Notes under the pieces: generated by a model
What the model saw: only the letters and a program-made list of their open reading frames with translations
Databases searched by the model: none
Told to the model about the DNA's origin: nothing
Made by a program: the position numbers and the translations under genes
Assembly: GCF_024204685.1 (NCBI RefSeq)
Contig: NZ_CP100350.1
Location: forward strand, 310,001 to 374,000
Direction: 5' to 3'
Length of the DNA stretch: 64,000 bases
Source of the DNA: Gilvimarinus sp. DA14
GTDB taxonomy: Bacteria; Pseudomonadota; Gammaproteobacteria; Pseudomonadales; Cellvibrionaceae
Part shown: positions 16,602-27,000 of the stretch, one piece after another
Position numbering within the stretch: the first letter of the stretch is position 1
Layout of the letters: every line of letters begins with the position of its first letter

Positions 16602-18293
16602 TTACGCCGGGTAGAGTGGGGCGAGCGTTTCGCTTTTGCCGTCGCGTTTGTTAACGCGCAGTTGTTGCAGCTCGGGTAATAATTTGCCCGGGGTAAAGTT
16701 ATGCAGTTGGCCGCTGTAAATGGCTTTGTCTAGCTCGTGCAGTTGTTGGCGAATAGTGTCGCTGTTGGTAGTTTCTTTGCCGGCCAGTCGGCTCAGCTCG
16801 TCCAGTCCTTTTACGGGGCTGTGCCAATGCACGCTCGCCCACTGCAATAAATTTTGGCGCAGCTGGCCCCAGTTCTCATCGGCAGCGCTGCGTTTGACTT
16901 TTTTCCATAGGGCCTTGTCGCTGGAGTCACTTTCTTTATTGCGACTGTGTGTTGGCTTGGCTGTTTTGGGGGCGAAAAAATAAAGCGCGGCAAACAGGAC
17001 CAGCAATAAAGCTGTGATTGCCTGGCTGATAATCAACCACAAAGGCGCCCGTTCGATTACTGTCACCTCGCCTGTGCCTCCACTGGTGTCAGGCTCGCTG
17101 GCGATACTTACAGCTTTGCCCGGTTTACTTGGCAAGGTGGCATTCACCTCCAATGCCGGCAGGCTTGCCGTTTCAAACTCACCTGTGGTGGTGTTAAACC
17201 AGCGCAGCTCTACCGGTGGCAAGGTGGCGCGCCCTGCGGCATTGGGTACCAGTGCCAGGGTTTCGGTGCGGGTACTGGTTACGCCCGAGCTGCTGCGGTT
17301 TTCATCGGTTTGGGCTTTGTCTTTGTAGCTGCTGTAGCCATCGATAGCGCCAAACTCAATAGGCGGGAGTTGGGTGGGCAGTAAACCCTCGGCCTCTATG
17401 GTGACGCGTCGGGTAACCGGTTCACCAGCCACTAGAGTTTCCGGATCATGACTAAAATGTTGCGTCAGCTTAATCCCTTTTGCCGGCAGCCAGGCGCTAC
17501 TGCCATTGGCCGCAGGAATGGGTTGCACCTCAATATCCAAAGCCTGACTGCGACCGCGACGCACCGGGCCAGAGCTAAAACTCATGAGTGAACGGCCGCC
17601 GCTGCGTAACTGCGCGGCGTACTGCAGCGGAGGAATACGCAGGGTGCCACTTTTTTGCGGGTAAAGGGCAAACACCACTTCGTACACCAGGTGTTGCACA
17701 CCATTAATGGTCGAGACGTACTCGTCTTCACTCACGGCTTCAACCAGGGCGTTGTCCAGTTCAAAACTACCCAGCTCGCGCCCGCTCCAGTTGTACTTTG
17801 AATACAGCTTGGCGGTAACCAGCACTTGCTCTTGCACATAAACCGAGTCTTTGTTCGCGGTGACTTCTAAAAAAGTTTCTGCATTGGTGTCGGCGGGTGA
17901 ATCGGGTGCGTTAGTGACATTAATGGTAACGGGCTCGGAGCGCACGCCGCCGGCCTCTAAGCTGGGAATAATAATATCGCCGCGTACCTTGGGCGCTAAC
18001 GCCAGCTGCCAGATAACCGAGGATTCGCTGCGGCCATTAATACTTATCGATTGCACCCGACGGCTGATGTCCAGAATATCAAAGTCGTCGCGCAGCACCG
18101 AAAAGTCTGGTTCATCGCTGGTGCTGGCGTCTTTTAAAGTGACATTCAAAGTCAGCTGATCGGTTATCGCCAGGGTATCGCGGCCGGGTTCAACCGTTAA
18201 ACTGGCGGCCCATAAAGGGCTGACCGTTAACAGCAAAAAAAGCGCGATGAGGTAGCGGGTCATTGAATATTTTTGCGTGTTCATTTGCTTCAC
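16602..18293 (-). CDS. batD: BatD-like protein (oxygen tolerance domain)
   Basis: About 560 residues. A signal peptide (YLIALFLLLTVSPLWAASL) is followed by BatD beta-sandwich repeats (SLTVEPGRDTLAITDQLTLN, VQSISINGRSESSVIWQLAL, VYVQEQVLVTAKLYSK), then a membrane helix (LIISQAITALLLVLFAALYF) and a short helical cytoplasmic tail. Start GTG at 18293 overlaps the batB-C stop (GTGA); the ATG at 18284 is an alternative. Bat proteins form an envelope complex of unclear biochemistry. Confidence 0.88.
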   Translation of the reverse strand: MKQMNTQKYSMTRYLIALFLLLTVSPLWAASLTVEPGRDTLAITDQLTLNVTLKDASTSDEPDFSVLRDDFDILDISRRVQSISINGRSESSVIWQLALAPKVRGDIIIPSLEAGGVRSEPVTINVTNAPDSPADTNAETFLEVTANKDSVYVQEQVLVTAKLYSKYNWSGRELGSFELDNALVEAVSEDEYVSTINGVQHLVYEVVFALYPQKSGTLRIPPLQYAAQLRSGGRSLMSFSSGPVRRGRSQALDIEVQPIPAANGSSAWLPAKGIKLTQHFSHDPETLVAGEPVTRRVTIEAEGLLPTQLPPIEFGAIDGYSSYKDKAQTDENRSSSGVTSTRTETLALVPNAAGRATLPPVELRWFNTTTGEFETASLPALEVNATLPSKPGKAVSIASEPDTSGGTGEVTVIERAPLWLIISQAITALLLVLFAALYFFAPKTAKPTHSRNKESDSSDKALWKKVKRSAADENWGQLRQNLLQWASVHWHSPVKGLDELSRLAGKETTNSDTIRQQLHELDKAIYSGQLHNFTPGKLLPELQQLRVNKRDGKSETLAPLYPA

Positions 18294-20191
18294 CAGCGTT
18301 GCTCCGTATTGCCCATATCGTTTAGCTGCTTAAGCTTTGATTCCAGGCGTTTTTGCTGATATTCGTACTGAAATTTATTGCGCAGCAGGCCCGATGGGTC
18401 GTCGGGTATTTGCCGTAGCCACTGCTCTTGGGCTTGTTGTTCTTCCAGCTCTTCAGGGGTAGGCTGGGCGCGCACCTCGGCTTCACTTTTTTCGCCCTCA
18501 GCCGTCGCGCTGGAATTTTGTGCCTGGCCCTGGCTAGACGATTGCGCAGCGCCATTTTGGGGTTCGTTTTCCTGGCTATTGCCACTGCTGGCGCTGGAGG
18601 ACTGGCCCTGTTGGTTCTGCCCGTTTTGATTCTCGGGCGAGCTGCTTTGCCCCGCTTGAGCTTGCGAATTGTTGGGCGCGGCTGAACTTTGCTGTTGCTC
18701 GCTTTGCTCTTCACCTTGCTGGCCAGACGAGCTGTTTTGTTGCGACTGATTCTGCTGCTGATCCTGATTTTGTTCGCTGTTCTGCTGCTTGTCCCCGTCC
18801 TGATTTTGCTGTTGCTGCTCTTGTTGCTGTTGTTTTATTTGCTCGACAATTTCCTTATTGGCTTTGGCATCGGCAAAATTCGGGTCGCGCTTTAGCGCTT
18901 CGTCATAAGCTTTTAAAGCTTCGTCTAATTGATTGGCGCGCGCCAGCGAATTGCCGCGATTGTAGTGACCGAGCGCAGTGTCTACTTTGCTAAAGCTTTC
19001 GGCGGCCGCTTCGTAATTGCCGGCGCGATACTGTGCAGTGCCGCGCCAGGCGGGGTTGGTAAACGCTTCGGCCGCCGCTTCGGGCTGGTTTTGCTGCATC
19101 GCACGGGCGCCGCGCTGGTCGGGCGTCAATAGGGCATCAGGCAAAGCTTGCGCCTGCACAGGCGTGGGCAGCAAGCCTGCGGCGGGCACCAGCAACAGCG
19201 CCAGGATAACGCCGCGACGGAAGGTGTAGAGCGCAATGGGTAGCAGTATTAGTACCAGCCAGGGGCCGCGATCCAGCCAGATGTCCATGCTGGAGTCGGT
19301 TTGCTGGTGCCTGGCGCTAAGCGCGGACACGTTCTGGCTTAAGTAGTCCACATCGCGGGTGTCAAAGGTGCTGGTGATGTAGCGTCCGCCGCTTTGCTGG
19401 GCTAAACGCTGTAAATCTCCACTGCCAAGCTCGGTGGTGACAATATTATTTTGTCCGTCACGCAGAAAACCGCCCTGACCAGAGCGAATAGGCACGGGTT
19501 CATCGCTGCCTATGCCCATAATGGAAAGCGTGTAGGGGGTTTCGGCCAGCAAATCGGCAATGGTGCGTTGCGCGCTGGAGGCAACCCCATCGGTCAGTAA
19601 AAGCAGGCGGCCGCGATCAAAACCGGCATCTTGCAGCAGGGCGATAGCGCGTTCTACGCCCGCTTCGGGGCGACTGCCGGGCACTGGCATCATGCCCGGC
19701 GACAGCACGGGCAAGAGCGACTGAATGGTTTCGGTGTCTTCGCTAAGCGGTGTCACGACATGGGCGTCATCGGCGTACACCAGCATGGCCGTTTCCCCCT
19801 GGTCGCGCCGCTGCAGCAAGTCGGCAATTTTTAACCGGGCCCTCACTAGGCGGCTGGGTTTGATGTCGTCGCCAATCATTGAGGGCGATAAATCCAGCAA
19901 AATCACTAACGCATCTGACTGACGGTGTACCTGGCTTGGGGCGCGCTCCCAGGTGGGGCCGGCAAGGGCGAGGCAGGCTAGTATCCAGGCTAAACTGAGC
20001 ACCACCAGGTAAAAGCGCGATTGTTTTTTCTGCTTGCCGTCGCTCAGCGCCGCCAGTAGCTCTGGCGCAATCAGAGACTGCCAACCGCCCAATCGGGTGC
20101 GCGAAAACCACAATAAAATGGCAATCAGCAACAGTGGCACTAACGCCAGCAGGGCCCAGGGGCGAATAAAGTGAAAGTCGGCAAGCGTCAC
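18290..20191 (-). CDS. batB: BatB-BatC fusion: VWA domain, TPR and low-complexity tail
   Basis: 633 residues. Membrane helices lie at ~11-29, 60-78 and ~309-345. A von Willebrand A domain (~93-290) has the MIDAS motif DLSPS at 100-104 and TDG at 200-202. TPR repeats at ~355-445 (ALGHYNRGNSLARANQLDEA) correspond to BatC. Next comes a ~110-residue Gln/Asn/Ser/Glu-rich linker (~453-565), and the family's C-terminal block WLRQIPDDPSGLLRNKF closes the protein. VWA sits between helices 2 and 3 and should be periplasmic, metal-dependent and protein-binding. It overlaps batA by 4 bp. Confidence 0.9.
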   Translation of the reverse strand: MTLADFHFIRPWALLALVPLLLIAILLWFSRTRLGGWQSLIAPELLAALSDGKQKKQSRFYLVVLSLAWILACLALAGPTWERAPSQVHRQSDALVILLDLSPSMIGDDIKPSRLVRARLKIADLLQRRDQGETAMLVYADDAHVVTPLSEDTETIQSLLPVLSPGMMPVPGSRPEAGVERAIALLQDAGFDRGRLLLLTDGVASSAQRTIADLLAETPYTLSIMGIGSDEPVPIRSGQGGFLRDGQNNIVTTELGSGDLQRLAQQSGGRYITSTFDTRDVDYLSQNVSALSARHQQTDSSMDIWLDRGPWLVLILLPIALYTFRRGVILALLLVPAAGLLPTPVQAQALPDALLTPDQRGARAMQQNQPEAAAEAFTNPAWRGTAQYRAGNYEAAAESFSKVDTALGHYNRGNSLARANQLDEALKAYDEALKRDPNFADAKANKEIVEQIKQQQQEQQQQNQDGDKQQNSEQNQDQQQNQSQQNSSSGQQGEEQSEQQQSSAAPNNSQAQAGQSSSPENQNGQNQQGQSSSASSGNSQENEPQNGAAQSSSQGQAQNSSATAEGEKSEAEVRAQPTPEELEEQQAQEQWLRQIPDDPSGLLRNKFQYEYQQKRLESKLKQLNDMGNTEQRW

Positions 20192-21207
20192 GACAGTCCT
20201 CCATTGGCCTTGGTGCGGCCGAGGTGAATGCGGCTGGCGGCCAGTAGTGCTGAGAGCAACAGCGCCACACCCAGGGGCCAGTAAAACAGCCGATTCATCG
20301 GACGCACGGTGCGTTCGTCCAGTTCGATGGGTTCGAGGGCATCCAGTTGTTTGTGCACTGCGGCCAGTTCTTCGGTAGATTCGGCGCGGAAAAATGCACC
20401 GCCGGTCAGCTCGGCAATTTGCTGCAGGGTGCGTACGTCTAAATCTGCCGAGGCGCTGCGGCTGAAGAAGCCCCCGGTCGAGCGATTGGAGCCGAAGCCA
20501 ATGGTATACACCTTAACGCCCATGTCGGCGGCAATGCGCGCAGCTTCCAATGGCTCGGTGTTACCGGCGGTGTTAGCGCCATCGCTGAGCAGAATAATAC
20601 GGCGGCTGCCCTCGGGGCGTTCGCGTAAGCGTTTAATGGCAAGGCCTAGAGCGTCGCCAATGGCGGTGGCCCCCCCGGCAAAGCCTATTTGCGCCTCTTG
20701 CAAAAGCTGGTTAACGGTTTGGGTGTCGTAGGTTAACGGCGCCTGCACATAGGCCTGATCACCAAATAAAATAAGGCCCAGGCGGTCGCCCTTGCGTCTT
20801 TGCACAAAATCTCCCACCACGGCTTTCACCGCGACCAAGCGGTTAATGGGTTCGCCGTTTTGAAACTGCATGGCGACAATGCCCGGCGGCAACATATCGC
20901 GAATTTCCATACTCTTGGAAATATCCACCGCGAGCATCATATCGCGACCGCTGTAGGGTTGTGACTGCGCCTCACCAATCCAGCGTGGGTCCGCCGCTGC
21001 GGTCACCAGCAAGCTCCAAATAAGCCACAGGGTGAGGCCTTTACCCAGGCGTTTGCGTTTTATCTCTCCGCTGCCCGCCAGCGCTGCCGCGCTTTGGTAA
21101 AACGGCACTTGAATAGCGGGGGCCGAATCGGTTTTGGGCTTTACCCAGCGCATAAGTAAGGGGGCAGGCAACAGCACTAGCAACCAGAGCAAGCCAAACT
21201 CAAACAT
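20188..21207 (-). CDS. batA: BatA-like VWA domain membrane protein
   Basis: 339 residues with membrane helices at ~5-20, ~57-72 and ~308-325. The VWA domain between them has MIDAS motif DISKS (95-99), LSDGANTAGNT, and the GRDMMLAVDIS entry typical of BatA. It probably pairs with BatB in a membrane VWA complex tied to the MoxR ATPase. It starts 8 bp inside the DUF4381 gene. Confidence 0.9.
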   Translation of the reverse strand: MFEFGLLWLLVLLPAPLLMRWVKPKTDSAPAIQVPFYQSAAALAGSGEIKRKRLGKGLTLWLIWSLLVTAAADPRWIGEAQSQPYSGRDMMLAVDISKSMEIRDMLPPGIVAMQFQNGEPINRLVAVKAVVGDFVQRRKGDRLGLILFGDQAYVQAPLTYDTQTVNQLLQEAQIGFAGGATAIGDALGLAIKRLRERPEGSRRIILLSDGANTAGNTEPLEAARIAADMGVKVYTIGFGSNRSTGGFFSRSASADLDVRTLQQIAELTGGAFFRAESTEELAAVHKQLDALEPIELDERTVRPMNRLFYWPLGVALLLSALLAASRIHLGRTKANGGLS

Positions 21208-21691
21208 GCTTGCCCCTCCGTATTAGCGCTGATTTTTTCTGGTGATGTTTAATCCAGCTGGCGGCATAAGCGCGCAAAGCGGCTTGGTCGAGACTTGGGT
21301 TGGCCTGGTAAGCGGCGTCTGCCAAGGGCCGGGCATTTTCAGCGTTGAGTTTGGGCGCACTTGTGCGTAAAAAAGCCAGCCACTTTTCCCCGTGCAAGGT
21401 GGCGCAGGCATTTTCGCCATAGGCGCTGATGGCGGTGCGTTTGAGCAGCGTGTTGAGCTGCAAAGCAAAGGTCTGATTGTCCTCATCGGCTGGAAGCTTA
21501 TGCAACTCTAGCAGTGCTGTGCGGCGATACTGATTGCGCCGGTAGCGCTGCATTAACAGCACAATAACTGTTGCCAGCAGGATTAACGCAAGCGCAATAA
21601 TGACCCACCACAAAGGCGCCAGCGGCCACCAGCCGATGGCCTCGGGCGTGTGAATATCTTTTAATTGCGCCATAGGATCGGAGGCGTTCAT
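21200..21691 (-). CDS. DUF4381 protein of the Bat operon
   Basis: 163 residues. A short N-terminus (LKDIHTPEAIGWWPLAPLWW) is the typical DUF4381 signature, followed by one membrane helix (VIIALALILLATVIVLLM) and a cytoplasmic helical part (ALLELHKL ... ATLHGEKWLAFL). These proteins occur between DUF58 and BatA genes. Function not established. Overlaps both neighbours (4 bp and 8 bp). Confidence 0.88.
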   Translation of the reverse strand: MNASDPMAQLKDIHTPEAIGWWPLAPLWWVIIALALILLATVIVLLMQRYRRNQYRRTALLELHKLPADEDNQTFALQLNTLLKRTAISAYGENACATLHGEKWLAFLRTSAPKLNAENARPLADAAYQANPSLDQAALRAYAASWIKHHQKKSALIRRGKHV

Positions 21692-22632
21692 GAGCTCCTC
21701 CTGGCACCATAGCGCTGTCGCAACAGCTCGCGGTAGTCGTCTGCAGTCGAAGCGCTGATTATTTCCAGCCCCAGTCGCTTGGCGCGCTCTTCCAACGCCT
21801 GCTGCTGCGTTTGCGCCTGTTGCGCGTAGGCTCTTTGGAACTGTCTGTCATGCGCGGGCAACTGGGCTTTTGCCTTGCCGTCGGTAATGTTCAAAGCCGC
21901 CGCGGAGCGCAATTGATGCTCTAGCGGATCGGTAATTTGAATCAAGGTAATGTCCAAGTGGCGTGCGAGATGAAACAACTGCTTTTCCGCTTCATCGTTC
22001 AAGTCGTGCAGGTCGCTCAATACAAATAAGGCGGCGCCCGGGGTAGCAATGCGCCTGGTGTCTTTTAACATTTGCGCCAAATCGAGCTTTGCGCTAGCGG
22101 CCACTGGAGAGTTGAGCTGGACATTAAAGCTGTGCAGCAGTTGCAGGGTTTGCAGAACAGTGTGCTTGCTGCGCTTGGGGCGAATATCGCGAAACTGGTT
22201 ATCGCCAAAAATTACCGCGCCAATGCGGTCGCCACTGTTAAGTGCGGCCCAGCTCAGTTGGGCGCCAATGTGGCAGGCGAGGGTGCTTTTAAAGCAGTTC
22301 ACACTGCCAAAAAACATGGGCGCGCGCTGGTCGCATAAAATGTACACCGGCCGTTCGCGCTCTTCACTGTAAAGCTTGGTGTGAGGTACCTGGGTGCGGG
22401 CCGTGACGCGCCAGTCGATGGAGCGAATATCATCTCCGGCCTGGTACAGACGAACTTCTTCAAAGTCTACGCCACGGCCGCGAAAGCGGGTGCGAAAGCG
22501 TCCGCTTTGCACACTCTGCACGGTTTTACGGGCAAATAAATTTAGCTCGCGGGCGCTAAAACGCTCGCGCAGCAGGGCCTGTAAATCGCAATAGGGCCCC
22601 TGGGCCAGATTGTCTGACGCTGCTTGGCTCAT
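21688..22632 (-). CDS. DUF58 domain protein of the Bat/MoxR operon
   Basis: 314 residues, soluble. The DUF58 signature GRGVDFEEVRLYQAGDDIRSI and DWRVTARTQVPHTK is followed by a VWA-like region (VYILCDQRAPMFFGS, ALFVLSDLHDLND). The start codon shares a base with the moxR stop (TAATG), so the two are coupled. DUF58 proteins are thought to be MoxR partners. Confidence 0.92.
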   Translation of the reverse strand: MSQAASDNLAQGPYCDLQALLRERFSARELNLFARKTVQSVQSGRFRTRFRGRGVDFEEVRLYQAGDDIRSIDWRVTARTQVPHTKLYSEERERPVYILCDQRAPMFFGSVNCFKSTLACHIGAQLSWAALNSGDRIGAVIFGDNQFRDIRPKRSKHTVLQTLQLLHSFNVQLNSPVAASAKLDLAQMLKDTRRIATPGAALFVLSDLHDLNDEAEKQLFHLARHLDITLIQITDPLEHQLRSAAALNITDGKAKAQLPAHDRQFQRAYAQQAQTQQQALEERAKRLGLEIISASTADDYRELLRQRYGARRSS

Positions 22633-23585
22633 TAGGCGATGGCTACGGATTTTAGCAGTAGGTCAATGACTTGGTCGCGGGTGGTGCCGTCAGCTTCGGC
22701 TTCAAAGCTTAAAATTATTCGGTGGCGCAGGCAGTCGTGTAGCACGGCGGCGACATCGTCCGGGCTAACAAAGTCTTTGCCCGCCAGCCAGGCGTGGGCT
22801 CGGGCGCAGCGCTCCAAAGCGATGGTGCCACGGGGGCTGGCGCCGTATTCGAGCAAACCGGCCAATTGTTCGCTGTACTGGCCAGGGCGGCGGGTGGCGT
22901 TAATCAGCTGCACGATATATTCCTCTACCGCTTCGCTCATATGCAGCTTGAGGATTTCCTGGCGCGCCCGCATGACCGTTTCTTGGCTCAGCGGCGCCGG
23001 TGCTGATTGCGCTTCGTGGCTGGCTTCGGCGCGTACCAGTGAGAGAATTTTGCGCTCCGCTTCAACACTTGGGTAGTCGACATTTACGTGGAGCAGAAAA
23101 CGGTCCAGCTGCGCTTCCGGCAGTGGATAGGTGCCTTCTTGTTCAATAGGGTTTTGCGTCGCCATCACCATAAACAGCGGTGGCAGAGGGTAGGTTTTGT
23201 TGCCGACGCTCACTTGGCGCTCAGCCATAGCTTCAAGCAGCGCCGATTGTACCTTGGCAGGGGCGCGGTTAATTTCATCGGCCAGCACTAGGTTGTGGAA
23301 AATCGGGCCGGCCTGAAACTCAAACGAGCCCTGCTCCGGGCGATAAATGTCGGTGCCGGTCACATCGGCCGGTAATAAGTCGGGGGTAAACTGAATACGG
23401 TTGTAGTCGCCTTCAATGGCATCGGCCAGGGTTTTAATAGCTTTGGTTTTGGCAAGCCCAGGAGCGCCTTCGACCAGCAGGTGGCCGTCGGCTAAAAGCG
23501 CGATTAACAGGCGCTGTACCAGGTGCTCTTGACCGATGATCTGGCTGCTAAGCCAATCCGTAAGCGTTGCAAGCTGCTGTTGCAT
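22632..23585 (-). CDS. MoxR-type AAA+ ATPase
   Basis: 317 residues from the ATG at 23585 (AAAGGG lies 7 bp upstream; the ATG at 23591 is too close, and the frame back to 23657 has no family character). Walker A is EGAPGLAKTK, Walker B LADEINRAP, with sensor 1 TQNPIEQEGTYPLPEAQLDR and GASPRGTIAL near the C-terminal lid. MoxR ATPases act as chaperones that insert cofactors or assemble complexes. First gene of a seven-gene coupled operon. Confidence 0.93.
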   Translation of the reverse strand: MQQQLATLTDWLSSQIIGQEHLVQRLLIALLADGHLLVEGAPGLAKTKAIKTLADAIEGDYNRIQFTPDLLPADVTGTDIYRPEQGSFEFQAGPIFHNLVLADEINRAPAKVQSALLEAMAERQVSVGNKTYPLPPLFMVMATQNPIEQEGTYPLPEAQLDRFLLHVNVDYPSVEAERKILSLVRAEASHEAQSAPAPLSQETVMRARQEILKLHMSEAVEEYIVQLINATRRPGQYSEQLAGLLEYGASPRGTIALERCARAHAWLAGKDFVSPDDVAAVLHDCLRHRIILSFEAEADGTTRDQVIDLLLKSVAIA

Positions 23586-23757
23586 GTTCATACCCTTTTG
23601 TAATGCTGGTGTTTTATTGGCGCTGTATGACATTGCCATGTGGAGGCAGTTCCGCAAATTTCAACTCCGGGGCGTCTATACTGGTGGCGACACCCGCTGC
23701 GGCGCCAAAGTAAGTCTTTGCCGACGGTTGCAAATTAAAAGTTAACCTATAGGTTTG

Positions 23758-24032
23758 CGCTAGGGCCTGTTAACACTAATTAGATGCAGCCTGTTGCGAC
23801 TAAAAATTTGCCAAGCAAGGCGCGAGGAGAGTGGTTTGGTTATTCCAAATGAACGACGAGCAACGCAGAGTGGCGGATTTTTAGCCGCAACCCGAAGGGC
23901 TGGAGCCAGTTTTGCCCCCAGCGTTGTTGCCGATCGCTTATTTGGGGTTACCAAACTACGCTCACGGCGCCTAGCTGGAGACAAAACTGGCTTCCAGCAG
24001 GCGCATCTAATTAGTGTTAACAGGCCCTAGCG
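23758..24032. mobile_element. 275 bp MITE-like palindromic element (double hairpin), copy 1
   Basis: A 30 bp perfect terminal inverted repeat (23758-23787 and 24003-24032; core GGGCCTGTTAACACTAATTA) encloses two hairpins. Arms 23794-23813 and 23871-23890 pair with three mismatches; arms 23900-23914 and 23982-23997 pair with one bulge. The two hairpin interiors are themselves diverged inverted copies of each other (GTGGTTTGG / CCAAACTAC; CCAAAT / TATTTGG). Core strings AGCAAGGCGCG and GCAACGC also occur in the element at 36850. No transposase is present, so it would be mobilised in trans. It ends 23 bp before the glutamate dehydrogenase start. Confidence 0.8.
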
Positions 24033-24055
24033 AGATCAATTTAGGGAGAATGTGA

Positions 24056-27000
24056 ATGGGACATGCACAAGAATCGTCAATCGATATCGACACACTCGCC
24101 GAGGCCGTCGGTGAGCAAGCCCAGCCCAGTGAACGCGACGCGTGTACAGAATTTGTACGATTGTTTTTTCATCATTATCGTCCGGCCGATATGGCCATCG
24201 ATTCATTGGATCATTTGCAGGCGTGCCTCAGTTACTTGTGGCAGCTGGCAAGAGTCGCGAGCGACACATCCGCCGTAGAAGTATTTAACCCCAGTGCGGA
24301 TGACACAGGCTGGAGCAGTCCTTACACCCTGGTGGTCATTCGCCAGACCGATATGCCTTTTCTGGTCGATTCCGTGCGTATCGAGCTGGCCAGCCGCAAT
24401 ATTCCCATTTACAGCATAAACAGCACCCCCTACTGCGCGCAGTGGGAGGGCGAGGTCATTACCCAGGTCAGTGCGGTTGCCTCGCAAGAGGTGCCAGCCC
24501 AGGCTCTAATTTATCTGGAAGTGGGGGCGATCAGTGCTCATGGTTTTCTGCAGGAGTTGCGCGACGCCTTTACCGAAGTGCTGGGCCAGGTGACCCAGGT
24601 AGTCAGTAGCTTTAGCCCGCTGCGCCAGCAAATGTTAACGACAGCCGATCAACTTGACGTGGTAAAAGACCAGGCGGGCGTTCAGGATGTGGCGCAAACT
24701 CAAGAGTTTTTACGCTGGCTGGCGAGAGATCACTTTACTTTTTTAGCCTACACAGAATTCGATTTGACTGAGCGCGACGGTCGCCAGGTGTTGGTGGAAA
24801 ATCGCGAGGCGCGTCTGGGCTTATTCGATGATGCCAGTAAGGTCAAATTTAAAGCGTTGGACGACGCCCACCCAGGGGTAGAGCGCTTCTATTTATCGCC
24901 TGCGGCCATTGCCTTTTCCAAGTCGCCACAGCGCTCGCGGGTACATCGCAATGCTTATCCTGATTACGTGGTGGTGAAGCGTTACAACGATCGCGGTGAG
25001 GTGTGCGGCGAAGCGCGTTTTTTAGGTCTGTACACATCCAGTGTTTACAATATTTCACCGCGTCGGATTCCCCTGCTGGACAAAAAAATTGCTCATATTT
25101 ACGAGCGTATGCAGCTTAATGAGTGGAGCCACGAGGGTAAGGCGTTGGAGCAAGTGGTGGAAACTTTCCCCCGCGACGAGTTGTTCCAGGCCAGCACCGC
25201 CGAACTTTTCGATACCCTGCAAGGGGTGCTTTCTATCAGCGAGCGGTACCAGGTGCGCTTATTTACCCGACGCGATCGCTTCGGCAAGTTTGTGACTTGT
25301 TTGCTGTATGTGCCCCGAGAGCTATTTTCCACCCGGTTGCGCGAACAAATTCAGCAGTTTATTGCCGAGCGCGTGGGTGCCAGCGATCAAGAATTTACCA
25401 CCTTTTTTTCCGAATCGGTATTGGCTCGGGTTCATTTGGTGTTTCGCATCGCTAAGAATCAGGCGCTCGAGTTTGATCCGCAGTCGCTCGAACAAGAGGT
25501 GGCCGAGCTTGCGAGATCCTGGAGTGATAAGTTGTTCGCGGGTTTGCGTGAGACTTACAACGAAGAGCAGGCGCGCAAGCTGGTGTCGCGCTATCGCAAT
25601 AGTTTTGGCCCCGGTTATCAAGAGGCCTACAGCGCTTTGGATGCCCGACGCGATATAGAGTTGCTCGATCAGCTTGAGCAAGGCCAGACTCAGGCTTTGG
25701 ATATGTTCGCCGATGCCGATATGCTGCGCTGCAAGCTTTTTGTGCGTGAGCAGGCGGTGGCGCTGTCTGACATTATTCCGGTGTTGGAAAATTTCGGTTT
25801 TTGTGTGCTGTCAGAGCACCCATACAAAATTTTTGATAAAAACGGCGATTGTCTTTGGCTGCACGATTTTTACTTGCAACCCCAGGGGCAAAAGGCGAGC
25901 GATATTGCTGAGCGTGCTGAAATTTTTAAACAGGCGCTGTGGGCGGTGCGCGACGGCAAGGCAGCCAATGACAGCTTTAATAAACTGGTGCTGGCCGCCG
26001 AATTGGATTGGCAGCAGGTAAATTTGCTGCGGGTTTACGCCGCGTATATGCGCCAAACCCAGTTTTACTATGATACTGAAACTATTGCCAAGGCGCTGAT
26101 CAGTCAGGCGCAGTTGACCCGTCGTCTATGTGAATTATTCAGCCTCAAGTTTGACCCACAGAGCAAGCGGAATGAAACCAAGCAAGAAACTTTGCTGGAG
26201 GAGATATATCGCCAGCTAGAAGAGGTTCCCGATCTGGGCGAAGACCGAGTGATTCGCCAGTATCTGGCACTGATTAACGCCAGCCTGCGCTGCAACTATT
26301 ACCAAGACAAGGAGCGCGATTTTTTAGCGATTAAATTCGCCGCTCGCGAAATCCCGGATATCCCCGAGCCGCGACCGATGTTTGAAATATTTGTATTCTC
26401 ACCGCGTTTTGAAGGCGTGCATTTGCGCGGTAGTAAAGTGGCACGCGGCGGTTTGCGTTGGTCCGACCGATTGCAGGATTACCGCACTGAAGTGCTGGGC
26501 TTGGTCAAAGCGCAACAGGTAAAAAATGCGGTGATTGTGCCGAGCGGAGCTAAAGGTGGATTTGTCTGTAAGCAAGCCGAGGGGCTGGACCGCGATCAGC
26601 GTCAGCAAGAGGGCATTGCCTGTTATCGCCAATTTATTACCGCCTTGCTGGACTTGAGCGATAACTTAAAAGACGGTGAGATTGTGGCGCCGGAAAATGT
26701 TGTGCGCCACGATGAAGACGATCCGTACCTGGTGGTAGCGGCCGATAAAGGCACGGCCAGTTTTTCTGATATCGCCAATGAAGTGGCCAACCAGGCAGAT
26801 TTTTGGTTGGGTGATGCCTTCGCTTCTGGCGGCAGTAATGGCTACGACCACAAGGCCATGGGCATTACTGCAAAGGGCGCATGGGTCAGTGTGCAGCGCC
26901 ACTTCAAAGAGCGCGGTTTAAATGTTCAGCAAGACGCATTTACCGTCATTGGTATTGGCGATATGGCCGGCGATGTGTTCGGTAATGGCATGTTGTTGTC

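Noticed and set aside
23760-24030. Two ~75-codon frames (one on each strand) inside the MITE at 23758
   Set aside because: They are a direct result of the element's palindromic layout and read similar residues from both strands.
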